Assembly (NCBI GenBank): GCA_026984795.1 | Contig: JALSRK010000024.1 | Location: 186,001 to 250,000 of the forward strand | Length of the DNA: 64,000 bases | Source: Solibacteraceae bacterium | GTDB lineage: Bacteria > Acidobacteriota > Terriglobia > Bryobacterales > Bryobacteraceae | Direction of reading: 5' to 3' | Part shown: piece by piece, positions 53,194 to 61,077 of the stretch | Layout: every line of letters starts with the position of its first letter | How positions within the stretch are numbered: the stretch's first letter is position 1 | Notes under the pieces: model-generated | The model's input: the letters and a program-made list of their open reading frames with translations, nothing else | Database searches by the model: none | Told to the model about the DNA's origin: nothing | Made by a program: the position numbers and the translations under genes

Positions 53194-54159
53194 ATGCCGA
53201 GGATCGTGATTCCCGACGACTATCCCCCGGTGATGGGCCCGAGCCGGGCGTTTCAGGAGTGGGATCTCGCCCGGGAGGCCGAACTGTACGATACGCTTCC
53301 CGGCTCTGAAGAGCAGTTGATTGGCCGCATTCGCGACGCCGAGGCGGTGATTTGCGTGCGCGCTTCCACCAGGTTCACCCGGAAAGTGTTCCAAGCCTGT
53401 CCGGCCCTGCGCCTCGTCTCGGTCTTCGGCACCGGGACGGACAACATCGACCTCGAAGCCGCCGCGCGGCACGGCGCCACCGTGACCAACACTCCGGAGG
53501 TGGCGGCCGATTCCATCGCGGAACACTGCTTCGCGTTGATGTTCGCGGTTGCCCGGCGGATTCCCCTGGTGGACGCCGCCACCCGGCGGGGCGACTGGCC
53601 GGCGGCCGAGTCCGTTCAAGTGATCGGAAAGACCCTGGGCGTCCTGGGGCTCGGGGCCATCGGCCGCCGGGTCGCGCGTTTGGGCATCGCCCTGGGCATG
53701 CGCGTCCTCACCTGGACCTTCCACCCGAAGCCCGAGCTCGGCTTCGACCACCATTCTCTGGAACGGGTCCTCGCCGACAGCGACGTCATCAGCCTCCACG
53801 TAAGGCTCACTCCGGAGACGCGACACATGATCGGGCGCCAAGAGCTGGCGGCCATGAAGCCCGGGGCGATCCTGATCAACACCGCCCGGGGCGCGGTGGT
53901 GGACGAAGAAGCACTCGTCGAAGCGCTCCGCGAGCGACGGATCGCCGGGGCGGGCCTCGACGTTTACGAAACCGAGCCGCTGCCGGCCGGCCACCCGCTG
54001 ACGGCGCTGCCCAACGTCGTCCTCACCCCCCACGCCGCCGGCAACACCCGCGAAGCGGTGGAGGCCGCTCTCAGGCTGGCCCTGGACAATGTGAGCAACT
54101 TTTTCGCCGGAGCGCCCACGAACGTCGTCATCCGGCCTGCCGCGCCACCCGCGCCATGA
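53194..54159 (+). CDS. NAD-dependent D-2-hydroxyacid dehydrogenase
   Basis: 321 residues. The NAD-binding domain sits at about 100-285 with GKTLGVLGLGAIGRRVARLG. The catalytic set is complete: Arg in NTARGAVVDEEAL, Glu in LDVYETEPLP and His in LTPHAAGNT. The substrate-binding strand VSVFGTGTDNIDLEAA is that of phosphoglycerate dehydrogenase- and glyoxylate reductase-like members. It lacks the C-terminal ACT or ASB domains of SerA, so it may act on another 2-oxoacid. GTG 53191 is an alternative start. The last 32 nt overlap the convergent aminotransferase gene. Confidence 0.9.
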   Translation: MPRIVIPDDYPPVMGPSRAFQEWDLAREAELYDTLPGSEEQLIGRIRDAEAVICVRASTRFTRKVFQACPALRLVSVFGTGTDNIDLEAAARHGATVTNTPEVAADSIAEHCFALMFAVARRIPLVDAATRRGDWPAAESVQVIGKTLGVLGLGAIGRRVARLGIALGMRVLTWTFHPKPELGFDHHSLERVLADSDVISLHVRLTPETRHMIGRQELAAMKPGAILINTARGAVVDEEALVEALRERRIAGAGLDVYETEPLPAGHPLTALPNVVLTPHAAGNTREAVEAALRLALDNVSNFFAGAPTNVVIRPAAPPAP

Positions 54160-55300
54160 TCCGCGCCACGCCTTCGGCGAACGTCTCTGGCGGCGTGAGC
54201 AGACTGAGGACCGCGAAGGCCTCTTTCTCGAAGTCGAAGAAGTAGCCCGGCTGCACGAGCACCCCGTCGTCGAGAAAGCTCAGCGCCCAGTCTTCCTCGC
54301 TGCGGATCCGCGGCAGCCGCAGCACGGCGTACCAGCCGCCTTCGGGGCGCAGCACATCGCAAGGGGTTCCCGCCACGGCGGCTTCGAGCCCCCCGAGATT
54401 GGCCCGGAGGCGCACCTTGACCTGGGCTTGGAAGCGCCGACGGAGCCCCAGCCACTCGCCCAGCGCCTGCTGCACGGGCGTAGCCACCGAGAGATAGGCG
54501 TCGGAGATCCATTCCAGGCGGGAAAGGATTCTCTCGTGCCCCGGCCCCAGCGCTGTGATCCAGGCCAGCTTCATCTGCGGCAGGCCGAGGATCTTCGAGA
54601 GCCCGTTCAACACGAGCACCGGGCACTCGCCCGCCTCGATCTCAGGCGCGGGCGTCTCTTCGAGCCGGTAATCCCAGAAGACCTCGTCAACCGCCAAGGC
54701 CGCCCCGTGCGCCTCGCAAAGCGCCGCCATCCGGGCTGTCTCTTCCGGGCTCAGATAGGAGCCCGTGGGGTTGTTGGGCGTGACCGCCAGGACGAGCCGG
54801 GCGCCGCGCGCCAAAGCCTGCTTCAACGAGTCGAAGTCCACGTGCCACCGCCCGTCGTAGCGGAGCCGGTAGTAGCGCAGGCGGACGCCGTCGAGGTCGG
54901 CCAGGTAGTCCAAGAGAGGATAGGAGGGCTTCGCCGCGGCGGCCACGGCTCCAGGATCGGCGAAGAGTTTGAAAAGGTAGCCGTAGGCCTCGCTGGTGCT
55001 CGCGGTAAGCAGGATGCGGTCGGGTCCGACGGCGAGTCCGCGCTCGGCGTAGTAGGCGCTGACGGCTTCCCTCGCCCGCCTGAGCCCGGCCGGCTGGGGT
55101 TCATAGATCATCGACCCGGGCCGCGCCAGGGCGCCCAGAATCGCTTCGGTTTCGTAGAGGAAGCCCGCCCGCGTGGGGTTCGATTCAGTCAGATCGAGGA
55201 CCGGCTCGCCGGCGGCGCGTTTTTCGGCCAGCGCCCGCGCCAGGCGGTTCGGAGGTTGCTCCCAATCGAGGCGCTGGGAAAACCTGAGCTCGAGACCCAT
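54128..55300 (-). CDS. PLP-dependent class I aminotransferase
   Basis: 390 residues from the ATG at 55300, preceded by GGAAGG; an open stretch upstream is not coding-like. The fold-type I aminotransferase signatures are present: LDLTESNPTRAGF at the substrate gate, LLTASTSEAYGYLFKLF, AVTPNNPTGSYL (PLP-binding Asn), ALAVDEVFWDY (Asp) and LNGLSKILGLPQMKLAWI with the Schiff-base Lys in SK. The C-terminal GGWYAVLRLPR holds the carboxylate-binding area. It probably interconverts an amino acid and its 2-oxoacid; the exact pair is unknown. It is divergent from the second URO-D gene. Confidence 0.9.
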   Translation of the reverse strand: MGLELRFSQRLDWEQPPNRLARALAEKRAAGEPVLDLTESNPTRAGFLYETEAILGALARPGSMIYEPQPAGLRRAREAVSAYYAERGLAVGPDRILLTASTSEAYGYLFKLFADPGAVAAAAKPSYPLLDYLADLDGVRLRYYRLRYDGRWHVDFDSLKQALARGARLVLAVTPNNPTGSYLSPEETARMAALCEAHGAALAVDEVFWDYRLEETPAPEIEAGECPVLVLNGLSKILGLPQMKLAWITALGPGHERILSRLEWISDAYLSVATPVQQALGEWLGLRRRFQAQVKVRLRANLGGLEAAVAGTPCDVLRPEGGWYAVLRLPRIRSEEDWALSFLDDGVLVQPGYFFDFEKEAFAVLSLLTPPETFAEGVARIMARVARQAG

Positions 55301-55336
55301 GCCAACCTTCCAGTGTGGCAGACGCGGCTGTGGGCG

Positions 55337-55366
55337 TTGACACCGGAGTCGCGGCCGTGGTGCGAT
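55337..55366 (+). promoter_or_regulatory. possible sigma-70 promoter for the second URO-D gene
   Basis: A perfect TTGACA at 55337-55342 is followed 18 nt later by TGCGAT, a weak -10. It would place the start of transcription near 55373, downstream of the ATG at 55365 and upstream of the GTG at 55407. Confidence 0.4.
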
Positions 55367-55406
55367 GATTTCCGGAGTGCTCCCGACCGCAAGATCGGTC
55401 TCCTGC

Positions 55407-56555
55407 GTGGCGAAGCTCGACCGCATGCGTAAGGCGCTCCGCCATGAAGAGCCGGACCGCGTCCCCGTGAGCGACTTCTTCTGGGGCCGTTTCCTCGAGC
55501 GCTGGCGCCGGGAGCTGGGCCTGCCCGCCGACGCCGATCCCTACCGCTACTACGATCTCGATTGGATGGTGGTAAACCCGAACATGGACCCTCACATCAA
55601 ACCCTTCGAGATCCTCGAGGAGAACGAGCGCGAGGTGGTGGTCCGCACCGGGTTCGAAGCCGTGATCCGCAAGCGTCTGGATCTGCCCATGCCGGCTTTC
55701 CTCGAATTCGAAACCGACACCGTCGAGAAGATGCGCGCGTTCCATTTCGACGACCCCTGGGACGAGCGCCGCTTCTTCGCCGCCGGCGACAATCAGATCG
55801 ACGGCGTCGGCGACGGCTTCCAGCGCAACATCCCCGCCTGGATCGAGCGCGTCCGGGAGGTCTACCCCGACTTTCCGGTCTTCGGCTCGGTCTGCGAGGG
55901 CCATGAGATGCTCTGGCGCATCGTCGGCTCGGAGAACGCCATGCTCTGGATGGGCCGGTACCCGGACGAGGTGGCGCGCTTCGTCGAACGGATCAACGCG
56001 TTCTCTTTGGAGCTGATCCGGGCCCAGATCCGCGCCGCCGGGGGCATGCTGGACGGGATGGTGATCTGGGGCGACGTCGCCTACAAGAAGGGGATGCTGT
56101 TCTCGCCGGACTACTGGCGGCGGGTGTTCAAGCCGGGCGTCAAGGCGATGATCGAGGAGTGCCATTCCCACGGGCTGCCGGTCATCTACCACGGCTGCGG
56201 GAACGTGAACCGGATCTTCGGCGACTTCATCGAGATCGGGGTGGACGCCTACAACCCGCTGGAAGCCAAGGCGGGCCTGGACGTCATCGACCTGAGGCGC
56301 CGTTTCGGCCACCGGATCGCCTTCTGCGGGAACATGGACGTCCGCGTCTGGGCCCGGGGCGACCGTGAGGAGCTGAAGCGGGTGGTGCTCACCAAGTTGA
56401 ACGCCGCCAAAGGCGGGGGCTACATCTTCCAATCGGATCATTCGGTGCCGGACGACGTCAGCGCCGCCGGCTACGAATACGTCCTGGGGCTGGTGCGAGA
56501 CAAGGGGCGGTACCCGCTCGATCTGGGGGAGTTCGACCTGCCGGATCTGGTCTGA
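55407..56555 (+). CDS. uroporphyrinogen decarboxylase-superfamily protein, second copy
   Basis: 382 residues from the GTG at 55407; ATG 55425 and ATG 55365 are in frame. The barrel begins RMRKALRHEEPDRVPVSDFFWG, as in the URO-D superfamily. The zinc motif of MtaA-like members is partly kept: H262-G-C264 (YHGCGN), but the later Cys position reads SDHSVPDD, a variant seen in several URO-D-like proteins. The HemE-specific Arg and Asp residues are not apparent, so haem synthesis is unlikely. It may act on methyl groups or be a nonmethyl decarboxylase-like enzyme. It is only loosely similar to the protein at 27334-28503. No corrinoid protein is nearby. Confidence 0.8.
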   Translation: MAKLDRMRKALRHEEPDRVPVSDFFWGRFLERWRRELGLPADADPYRYYDLDWMVVNPNMDPHIKPFEILEENEREVVVRTGFEAVIRKRLDLPMPAFLEFETDTVEKMRAFHFDDPWDERRFFAAGDNQIDGVGDGFQRNIPAWIERVREVYPDFPVFGSVCEGHEMLWRIVGSENAMLWMGRYPDEVARFVERINAFSLELIRAQIRAAGGMLDGMVIWGDVAYKKGMLFSPDYWRRVFKPGVKAMIEECHSHGLPVIYHGCGNVNRIFGDFIEIGVDAYNPLEAKAGLDVIDLRRRFGHRIAFCGNMDVRVWARGDREELKRVVLTKLNAAKGGGYIFQSDHSVPDDVSAAGYEYVLGLVRDKGRYPLDLGEFDLPDLV

Positions 56556-56584
56556 GGCGCTCCGGCGCACCGCGTCTGCCCGAT

Positions 56585-57433
56585 TCATTCCCCGGCGGCG
56601 TACCGCAAACGATAGCCGCTGTATTCGCCCAGGTGCAGCGGCAGAGGGGTGCCGTTCCAGTAGGCCCGAATCCGGCCCGGCATCAGCAATCCCCGCACCC
56701 GCAACCAGTCCTCGTAACGCAGATCCCCCACCGCCCAGCGTCCGTAAGCGGTCACGGTGAGGACCACGCGCGAGAGGACTCCCGTCGCTGCGTCGAAGAA
56801 TGCTTCGTAACGGTCTTCCGGAGTGACTCCGGTTCCCGGCGCGAAGGTGATCAGCACGACCTCATAGCCCTTGTTCCTTCCGCGGTACTCGATCCGCGCG
56901 CCGCGGTCCAGGAACCGCCAGGGCAACAGAGTGATGTAGCGCGTGCGCGGGAGCGCGAACTCCCCTTTCCAGTCGAGCTTCGGTGGTTTCCCGTCCGGAC
57001 CCGACACCTCGAGCTCGCGGCCGCCGCCGCGGTCCCGTACCAGGAACTGCCGGGCGGCCTGGCCGCCGAACCGGATAGCCGACGCTTCCCGGTGGAGCCA
57101 CAGGGTCATCGTTCCCTGAATGGGGTTCCGGGGCCATGGGTTCAGTCCCAGCCAGGCCGCCGGCGGAAACCACCTTTCCGAGTAATGGAAGGTCACGGTT
57201 TCGTAGCCCCGCCAGCGGTCGAGACCCCCGTGGGCCCGGACGGCGCGGGCCACGACCGCTCGCCCGTCGGAACGCTCCGGGCCGAGGCCGGCCGGGGCGG
57301 GGGCGCAGCCGTTCCAGGCGGCCGCGAGACACACTGCCATCACCGGGACCGGCCACCGCCGGGACGTCTGGACGGCGCCCTGCGGGTACGGGCCTGCCCT
57401 GCTCCGACCACGAGTATCCTTTGCCGCCCTCAT
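56585..57433 (-). CDS. putative lipoprotein, outer-membrane carrier-like
   Basis: 282 residues from the ATG at 57433; the start is uncertain because the region before the hydrophobic core (VPVMAVCLAAAWNGC) is long. C43 follows a plausible but non-standard lipobox. The mature part is beta-rich, with AHGGLDRWRGYETVTFHYSERW, a conserved-looking MTLWLHRE strand, RYITLLPWRFLDRGARIEYRGRN and GDLRYEDWLRVRGLLMPGRIRAYWNG. This pattern resembles LolA/LolB- or MlaC-like antiparallel folds that carry lipids or lipoproteins, but identity is not proven. It is convergent with the URO-D gene. Confidence 0.6.
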   Translation of the reverse strand: MRAAKDTRGRSRAGPYPQGAVQTSRRWPVPVMAVCLAAAWNGCAPAPAGLGPERSDGRAVVARAVRAHGGLDRWRGYETVTFHYSERWFPPAAWLGLNPWPRNPIQGTMTLWLHREASAIRFGGQAARQFLVRDRGGGRELEVSGPDGKPPKLDWKGEFALPRTRYITLLPWRFLDRGARIEYRGRNKGYEVVLITFAPGTGVTPEDRYEAFFDAATGVLSRVVLTVTAYGRWAVGDLRYEDWLRVRGLLMPGRIRAYWNGTPLPLHLGEYSGYRLRYAAGE

Positions 57434-57535
57434 CAGTCTGGCCCCACCCGGACGGATCTTCCCGTCCCCCACCCCTCCATCATGGCGGAAGCGGCCCCAC
57501 GATGGTGTCCCTGCGGGGAATCTTGAGTTCGTGAT

Positions 57536-57562
57536 TCAAGCGGGCCGCTGATCTTCCGATAC
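57536..57562 (+). promoter_or_regulatory. sigma-28-like (flagellar) promoter of motAB
   Basis: TCAAGCGG at 57536-57543 and TCCGATAC at 57555-57562 are separated by exactly 11 nt. The sigma-28 consensus is TAAAGTTT-N11-GCCGATAA, so four of eight and six of eight bases match. It lies 34 nt before the motA ATG. Confidence 0.5.
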
Positions 57563-57596
57563 GAGTTTCTGGGAGCGTCTGCGGCGCCGCACGCTT

Positions 57597-58370
57597 ATGG
57601 ACATCGCAACCATCATCGGGCTGGTACTCTCGGCGGTCTTGATCGTGGTCGCCGTAGTCCTCGGGGGCTCGCCCGGGATGTTCTTCAACGCGCCCTCGAT
57701 CCTGATTGTCGTCGGCGGCACTATCGGAACGACGCTGGTCAAGAACCCGCTGGCCGTCGTGTTGCAAACGTTCAGGATCGCCGGCAAAGCGTTTTCCTCG
57801 AAACTCCCGTCGCCCCCGGAACTGGTTCAAGAGATCGTCGAACTGGCCAAGGAAGCCCGCAAGAAGAAGGACATCCTCGCCCTGGAGAACGTCGAGATCC
57901 GCTACGGGTTCCTCGCCAAAGGGGTGCAGATGCTCGTCGACGGTATCGAGTTCGAGAAGATCCGGGCGACGATGGAGAACGACCTTCGCGCCACGGTGAG
58001 CCGGCACAAGGTGGGGCGGGAGATTCTCGAGGGCATGGGGCAGGCGGCTCCGGCCTTCGGCATGATCGGGACGCTGATCGGCCTCGTCCAGATGCTGACG
58101 ACGATGGACGATCCCTCGAGCATCGGCCCGGCAATGGCGGTGGCCCTGCTGACGACGCTTTACGGCGCCCTGCTGGCCAACGTGGTTTTCCTGCCTTTGG
58201 CCGCGAAGCTGAAGGTGCGCTCGCAAGAGGAGCTGCAGCTCATGATGATGTGCCTGGACGGGGTGGAGAGTCTGGCGGCGGCCGATAACCCCCGGGCGAT
58301 CGAACAGCGGCTGTTCGCTTTCGTGCCGCCGAAGCTGCGTAACAACAATGAGGAACAGAAGGCTGCGTGA
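57597..58370 (+). CDS. motA: flagellar motor stator protein MotA
   Basis: 257 residues. Four membrane helices: about 5-24 (IIGLVLSAVLIVVAVVLGG), 33-50, 150-172 and 183-205. The cytoplasmic loop holds charged residues for rotor contact (RATMENDLRATVSRHK and GREILEGMG). The conserved AAPAFGMIGTLIGLVQML and MAVALLTTLYGALLANVVFLPLA are typical of proton-driven stators. With MotB it forms the torque unit that couples ion flow to flagellar rotation. Its TGA overlaps the motB ATG (TGATG). No other flagellar or chemotaxis gene lies in the window. Confidence 0.95.
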   Translation: MDIATIIGLVLSAVLIVVAVVLGGSPGMFFNAPSILIVVGGTIGTTLVKNPLAVVLQTFRIAGKAFSSKLPSPPELVQEIVELAKEARKKKDILALENVEIRYGFLAKGVQMLVDGIEFEKIRATMENDLRATVSRHKVGREILEGMGQAAPAFGMIGTLIGLVQMLTTMDDPSSIGPAMAVALLTTLYGALLANVVFLPLAAKLKVRSQEELQLMMMCLDGVESLAAADNPRAIEQRLFAFVPPKLRNNNEEQKAA

Positions 58371-59209
58371 TGCTACCGGACGATAGCGACGAAGCGGCAG
58401 AGGGCGCCCCGGAGTGGATGGTCACTTTTGCGGACCTGATGTCGCTGCTGCTGACCTTTTTCATTCTGTTGTTGTCATTCTCCACCACCGAGGTGATGAA
58501 GTTCCGGGAAGCCATGGGCTCGATCCGCGAGGCCTTGGGACTCCACTCGCCCGATGACCCCTCGAAGATCCCGACAGGCAAGACGCCGCTCACCGACGAG
58601 ATCGCTGAGATCGGCAGTCCCAACCTGCCCTTGGCCAAGGTGGAAAAGCAGCTTCAGGCCGTCCTGGAAACCTTCGGCCTCCAGGATCAGGGCGAGACCC
58701 AGAGGACGCCCTTCGGCGTCATCCTCAGGCTCAAGGGCGACCTCATGTTCCAATCCGGCAAAGCGGAGCTGAGCCCGGAGACCTTCGATCTGCTGGAAGG
58801 CCTGGCCCGCTATATCGGCGGGATCGGCGGCCGCATCGACGTGATCGGCCACACCGACAACGTCCCGATCTCCACACCGGTTTACCCGAGCAACTGGGAG
58901 CTTTCGGCCGCCCGCGCCGGCCAGGTCGTCCGGTTTCTGGTGGAGCACGGCGTTGCGCCCGAACGCCTCCGCGCCATCGGCCAGGCCGACACCGTGCCCA
59001 TCGCCGACAACTCAACGCCCGAGGGGCGGGCCCGGAACCGACGCGTCGAGTTTCTCTTCGTCCCCGTCACCCCCGGACGTGTGCCGGAAACCACCATGGA
59101 GGAGCTTGCCAAAAGAGCCGCGGCCCCTCCGGAACCGTCCGGGCAAACCTCTGCCGGTAGTGCCCCATCGTCCAAGCCGCCCGAAGGCGCCGGCAGCCGG
59201 TCCAAGTAG
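58370..59209 (+). CDS. motB: flagellar motor stator protein MotB
   Basis: 279 residues. One helix at about 18-42 (VTFADLMSLLLTFFILLLSFS) holds the ion-binding D22. The periplasmic OmpA-like peptidoglycan-binding domain (about 110-235) has LMFQSGKAELSPE, VIGHTDNVPI, NWELSAARAGQVVRFLVEHGV and GRARNRRVEFL. A Pro/Ser-rich tail ends the protein. It anchors the MotA5-MotB2 stator to the cell wall. The ATG at 58370 was chosen over a GTG one codon earlier; both overlap the motA stop. Length and domains are normal. Confidence 0.95.
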   Translation: MLPDDSDEAAEGAPEWMVTFADLMSLLLTFFILLLSFSTTEVMKFREAMGSIREALGLHSPDDPSKIPTGKTPLTDEIAEIGSPNLPLAKVEKQLQAVLETFGLQDQGETQRTPFGVILRLKGDLMFQSGKAELSPETFDLLEGLARYIGGIGGRIDVIGHTDNVPISTPVYPSNWELSAARAGQVVRFLVEHGVAPERLRAIGQADTVPIADNSTPEGRARNRRVEFLFVPVTPGRVPETTMEELAKRAAAPPEPSGQTSAGSAPSSKPPEGAGSRSK

Positions 59210-59247
59210 CCCCGGCTACTGGCGGCCGAGCTGGGCGCACTCTGTTC

Positions 59248-59253
59248 TAGTCT
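59248..59253 (+). promoter_or_regulatory. -10 element of a probable leaderless transcript (DUF1593 gene)
   Basis: TAGTCT ends 6 nt before the ATG at 59260. No Shine-Dalgarno sequence. Confidence 0.4.
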
Positions 59254-59259
59254 GGTCCT

Positions 59260-60654
59260 ATGCGGCGATTGGCGATCGGTATTCTCCTCGTTTGGGCGGC
59301 CGCGGCCGCCGTGCCGTCGAAGCCGCGGGTGATCGTCCTCACGGACATCACCAATGAGCCGGATGACGAGCAGTCCATGGTCCGGTTTCTTGTCTATTCG
59401 AATGAATACGACGTGGAGGGGCTCATTGCGACGACGTCGATTTGGTTGAAGGACAGGGTGCGGCCGGACCGCATCCGCCGGCTGGTCGAGACCTACAGGA
59501 AGGTGCGGGACAACTTGCAGATCCATGCCGAGGGCTATCCGCCGGCGGAGCAGTTGCTCAGCGTGATAAAAGCGGGAATTCCTGAATTCGGTATGGGGGG
59601 CGTGGGGGAGGGCAAGAGCTCTCCGGGATCCCGCCACATCATCGAAGTGGTGGACCGGGACGATCCGCGGCCCGTCTGGATCTCGGTCTGGGGCGGTGCC
59701 AACTGCCTGGCGCAAGCGCTCTGAGAAGTGCGGCGGACACGCACGAAGGAGGAACTCGACCGGTTCGTATCGAAGCTGCGCGTCTACACGATCTCGGATC
59801 AGGACGATTCCGGCCACTGGCTCCGCACCAACTTCCCCAACCTCTTCTACATCGTCTCGCCTTGCGCCATGGGCTACCGGGAGTATTACAAAGCGACCTG
59901 GACCGGCATCTCCGGTGACCGTTTCTACAAGAACGGTCCGGGATATCGCTGGGAGCTGGTCACCAATGAATGGCTCAGGGAGAATGTCATCGAGAACCAC
60001 GGCCCGTTGGGGGCGCTGTACCCGGAGTGGAAATACATCATGGAAGGGGACACGCCGTCTTTTCTAGGGCTGGTGAACAACGGCCTGGGAAGCTACCTGA
60101 GCCCGGCCTACGGCGGCTGGGGCGGCCGCTACGTCCTTTACCAGTCCTACGGGGAGGCCCGGCCCATCTGGACCAACGTGGGCGGCGCCCGCGACACCGT
60201 CCGCGCCGACGACGGCCGCCTCTACGCCTCGGCCCAGGTCACCATATGGCGCTGGCGCGAGGCTTACCAGCACGATTTCGCCGCCCGCATGGACTGGTGC
60301 GTGGCCCGGTCGTTTTCCGAGGCCAACCACAACCCGATGCCCGCCATCGGTGGGGATCGCACCAAGAACGTCATCGAGCGCCCCGTCCGCCCCGGAGAGC
60401 CCGTCGTCCTGGACGCCTCCGCCTCCACCGACCCCGACGGCGACGCCCTCACCTACCGCTGGTTCCATTACGCCGAGGCCGAAGGCTATCAGGTCCGCAA
60501 ACGCGTGACGCTCCGCGGGGAGACGACGCCGCGCATTAGGGTGACGGTGGAAGAGGCGAAGCCCGGCACGCGGGTCCATATCATCCTCGAAGTGCGCGAC
60601 GACGGTAAGCCGTCGCTTTATGCCCACCGTCGCCTGATCCTCACCGTCGAGTGA
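59260..60654 (+). pseudogene. DUF1593 nucleoside-hydrolase-like exported protein, broken by in-frame TGA
   Basis: One reading frame of 464 codons is interrupted only by TGA at 59722-59724. The first part has a signal peptide (IGILLVWAAAAAV) and the nucleoside-hydrolase-like fold KPRVIVLTDITNEPDDEQSMVRFLVYSNEYDVEGLIAT, ending VWGGANCLAQAL. The second part continues in the same frame with VRRTRTKEELDRFVSKLRVYTISDQDDSGHWLR and closes with a PKD-like beta domain (VVLDASASTDPDGDALTYRW). In DUF1593 relatives the interrupted position is normally Trp, so one G-to-A change (TGG to TGA) explains it. Either a recent nonsense mutation or a sequence error. The GTG at 59728 is unlikely to rescue a functional protein. 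Confidence 0.75.
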
Positions 60655-60724
60655 CGTCGGCGCTCCGCGACTCCCCGCCCCAGGGGTCGGGCGTGTCCAC
60701 TGGTGGCATCGGGCGGGCCGCTGT

Positions 60725-60754
60725 TTGACTCGGCCGCAGCCGGTTCGCTATCGT
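60725..60754 (+). promoter_or_regulatory. sigma-70 promoter of the lysine-riboswitch operon
   Basis: TTGACT at 60725-60730 and TATCGT at 60749-60754 are separated by 18 nt. Transcription would start close to 60761, at the 5' edge of the riboswitch. Confidence 0.6.
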
Positions 60755-60761
60755 GGAATTT

Positions 60762-60920
60762 CCCGGTAGAGGCGCGGGAGCCATCAGTAAGCCGGTCCGT
60801 AGTTCCGGGCAGCTCCGGAGGCCGGCTGAAAGGGGTGCACAATTCCCGCCGAAGCCGCCGGCGAAAGCTTGCTTTGCCGGCGGTTGGGGGGTGAGGTTAA
60901 GACCTGCCCACTGTCATCCG
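60762..60920 (+). ncRNA. lysine riboswitch (L-box)
   Basis: The conserved L-box elements occur in order: GGTAGAGGCGCG (60765-60776), AGTAAG after a short stem (60786-60791), GGAGGCCGGCTGAAAGGGG (60817-60835), CGCCGAAG (60847-60854), a GC-rich hairpin closed by GCCGCCGGC and GCCGGCGG (60854-60883), TTGGGGGGTG (60884-60893) and the closing CTGCCCACTGTC (60904-60915). This aptamer binds lysine and lowers expression of lysine biosynthesis genes. It precedes the M20 deacylase, asd and lysC. The expression platform is not certain: a hairpin follows at 60934-60959, but no U-tract. Confidence 0.9.
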
Positions 60921-60933
60921 GCCACTCGCCGCG

Positions 60934-60959
60934 CGGCAGTCCCCGATGGAGTGCTGCCG
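60934..60959 (+). promoter_or_regulatory. hairpin downstream of the lysine aptamer
   Basis: CGGCAG TCC, a short loop, GGA GTG CTGCCG can pair with one internal bulge. No T-run follows, so a Rho-dependent or translation-linked expression platform is more likely than an intrinsic terminator. Confidence 0.4.
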
Positions 60960-61077
60960 GAAACGATAGCCGCGGGCTGGATGGAGCGCTACTGAGGAGT
61001 CTGGCGGGCCTTCCCGCAAGCCTTCCTCGATGCCTCCTTCCCCCAGCGGTCACCGGCTCCAGCTTTCGGGAGTAGCA

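Noticed and set aside
59722-59724. UGA read as selenocysteine
   Set aside because: The family has Trp, not Cys, at this position, and no clear SECIS-type hairpin follows. Nonsense mutation or sequencing error is simpler.
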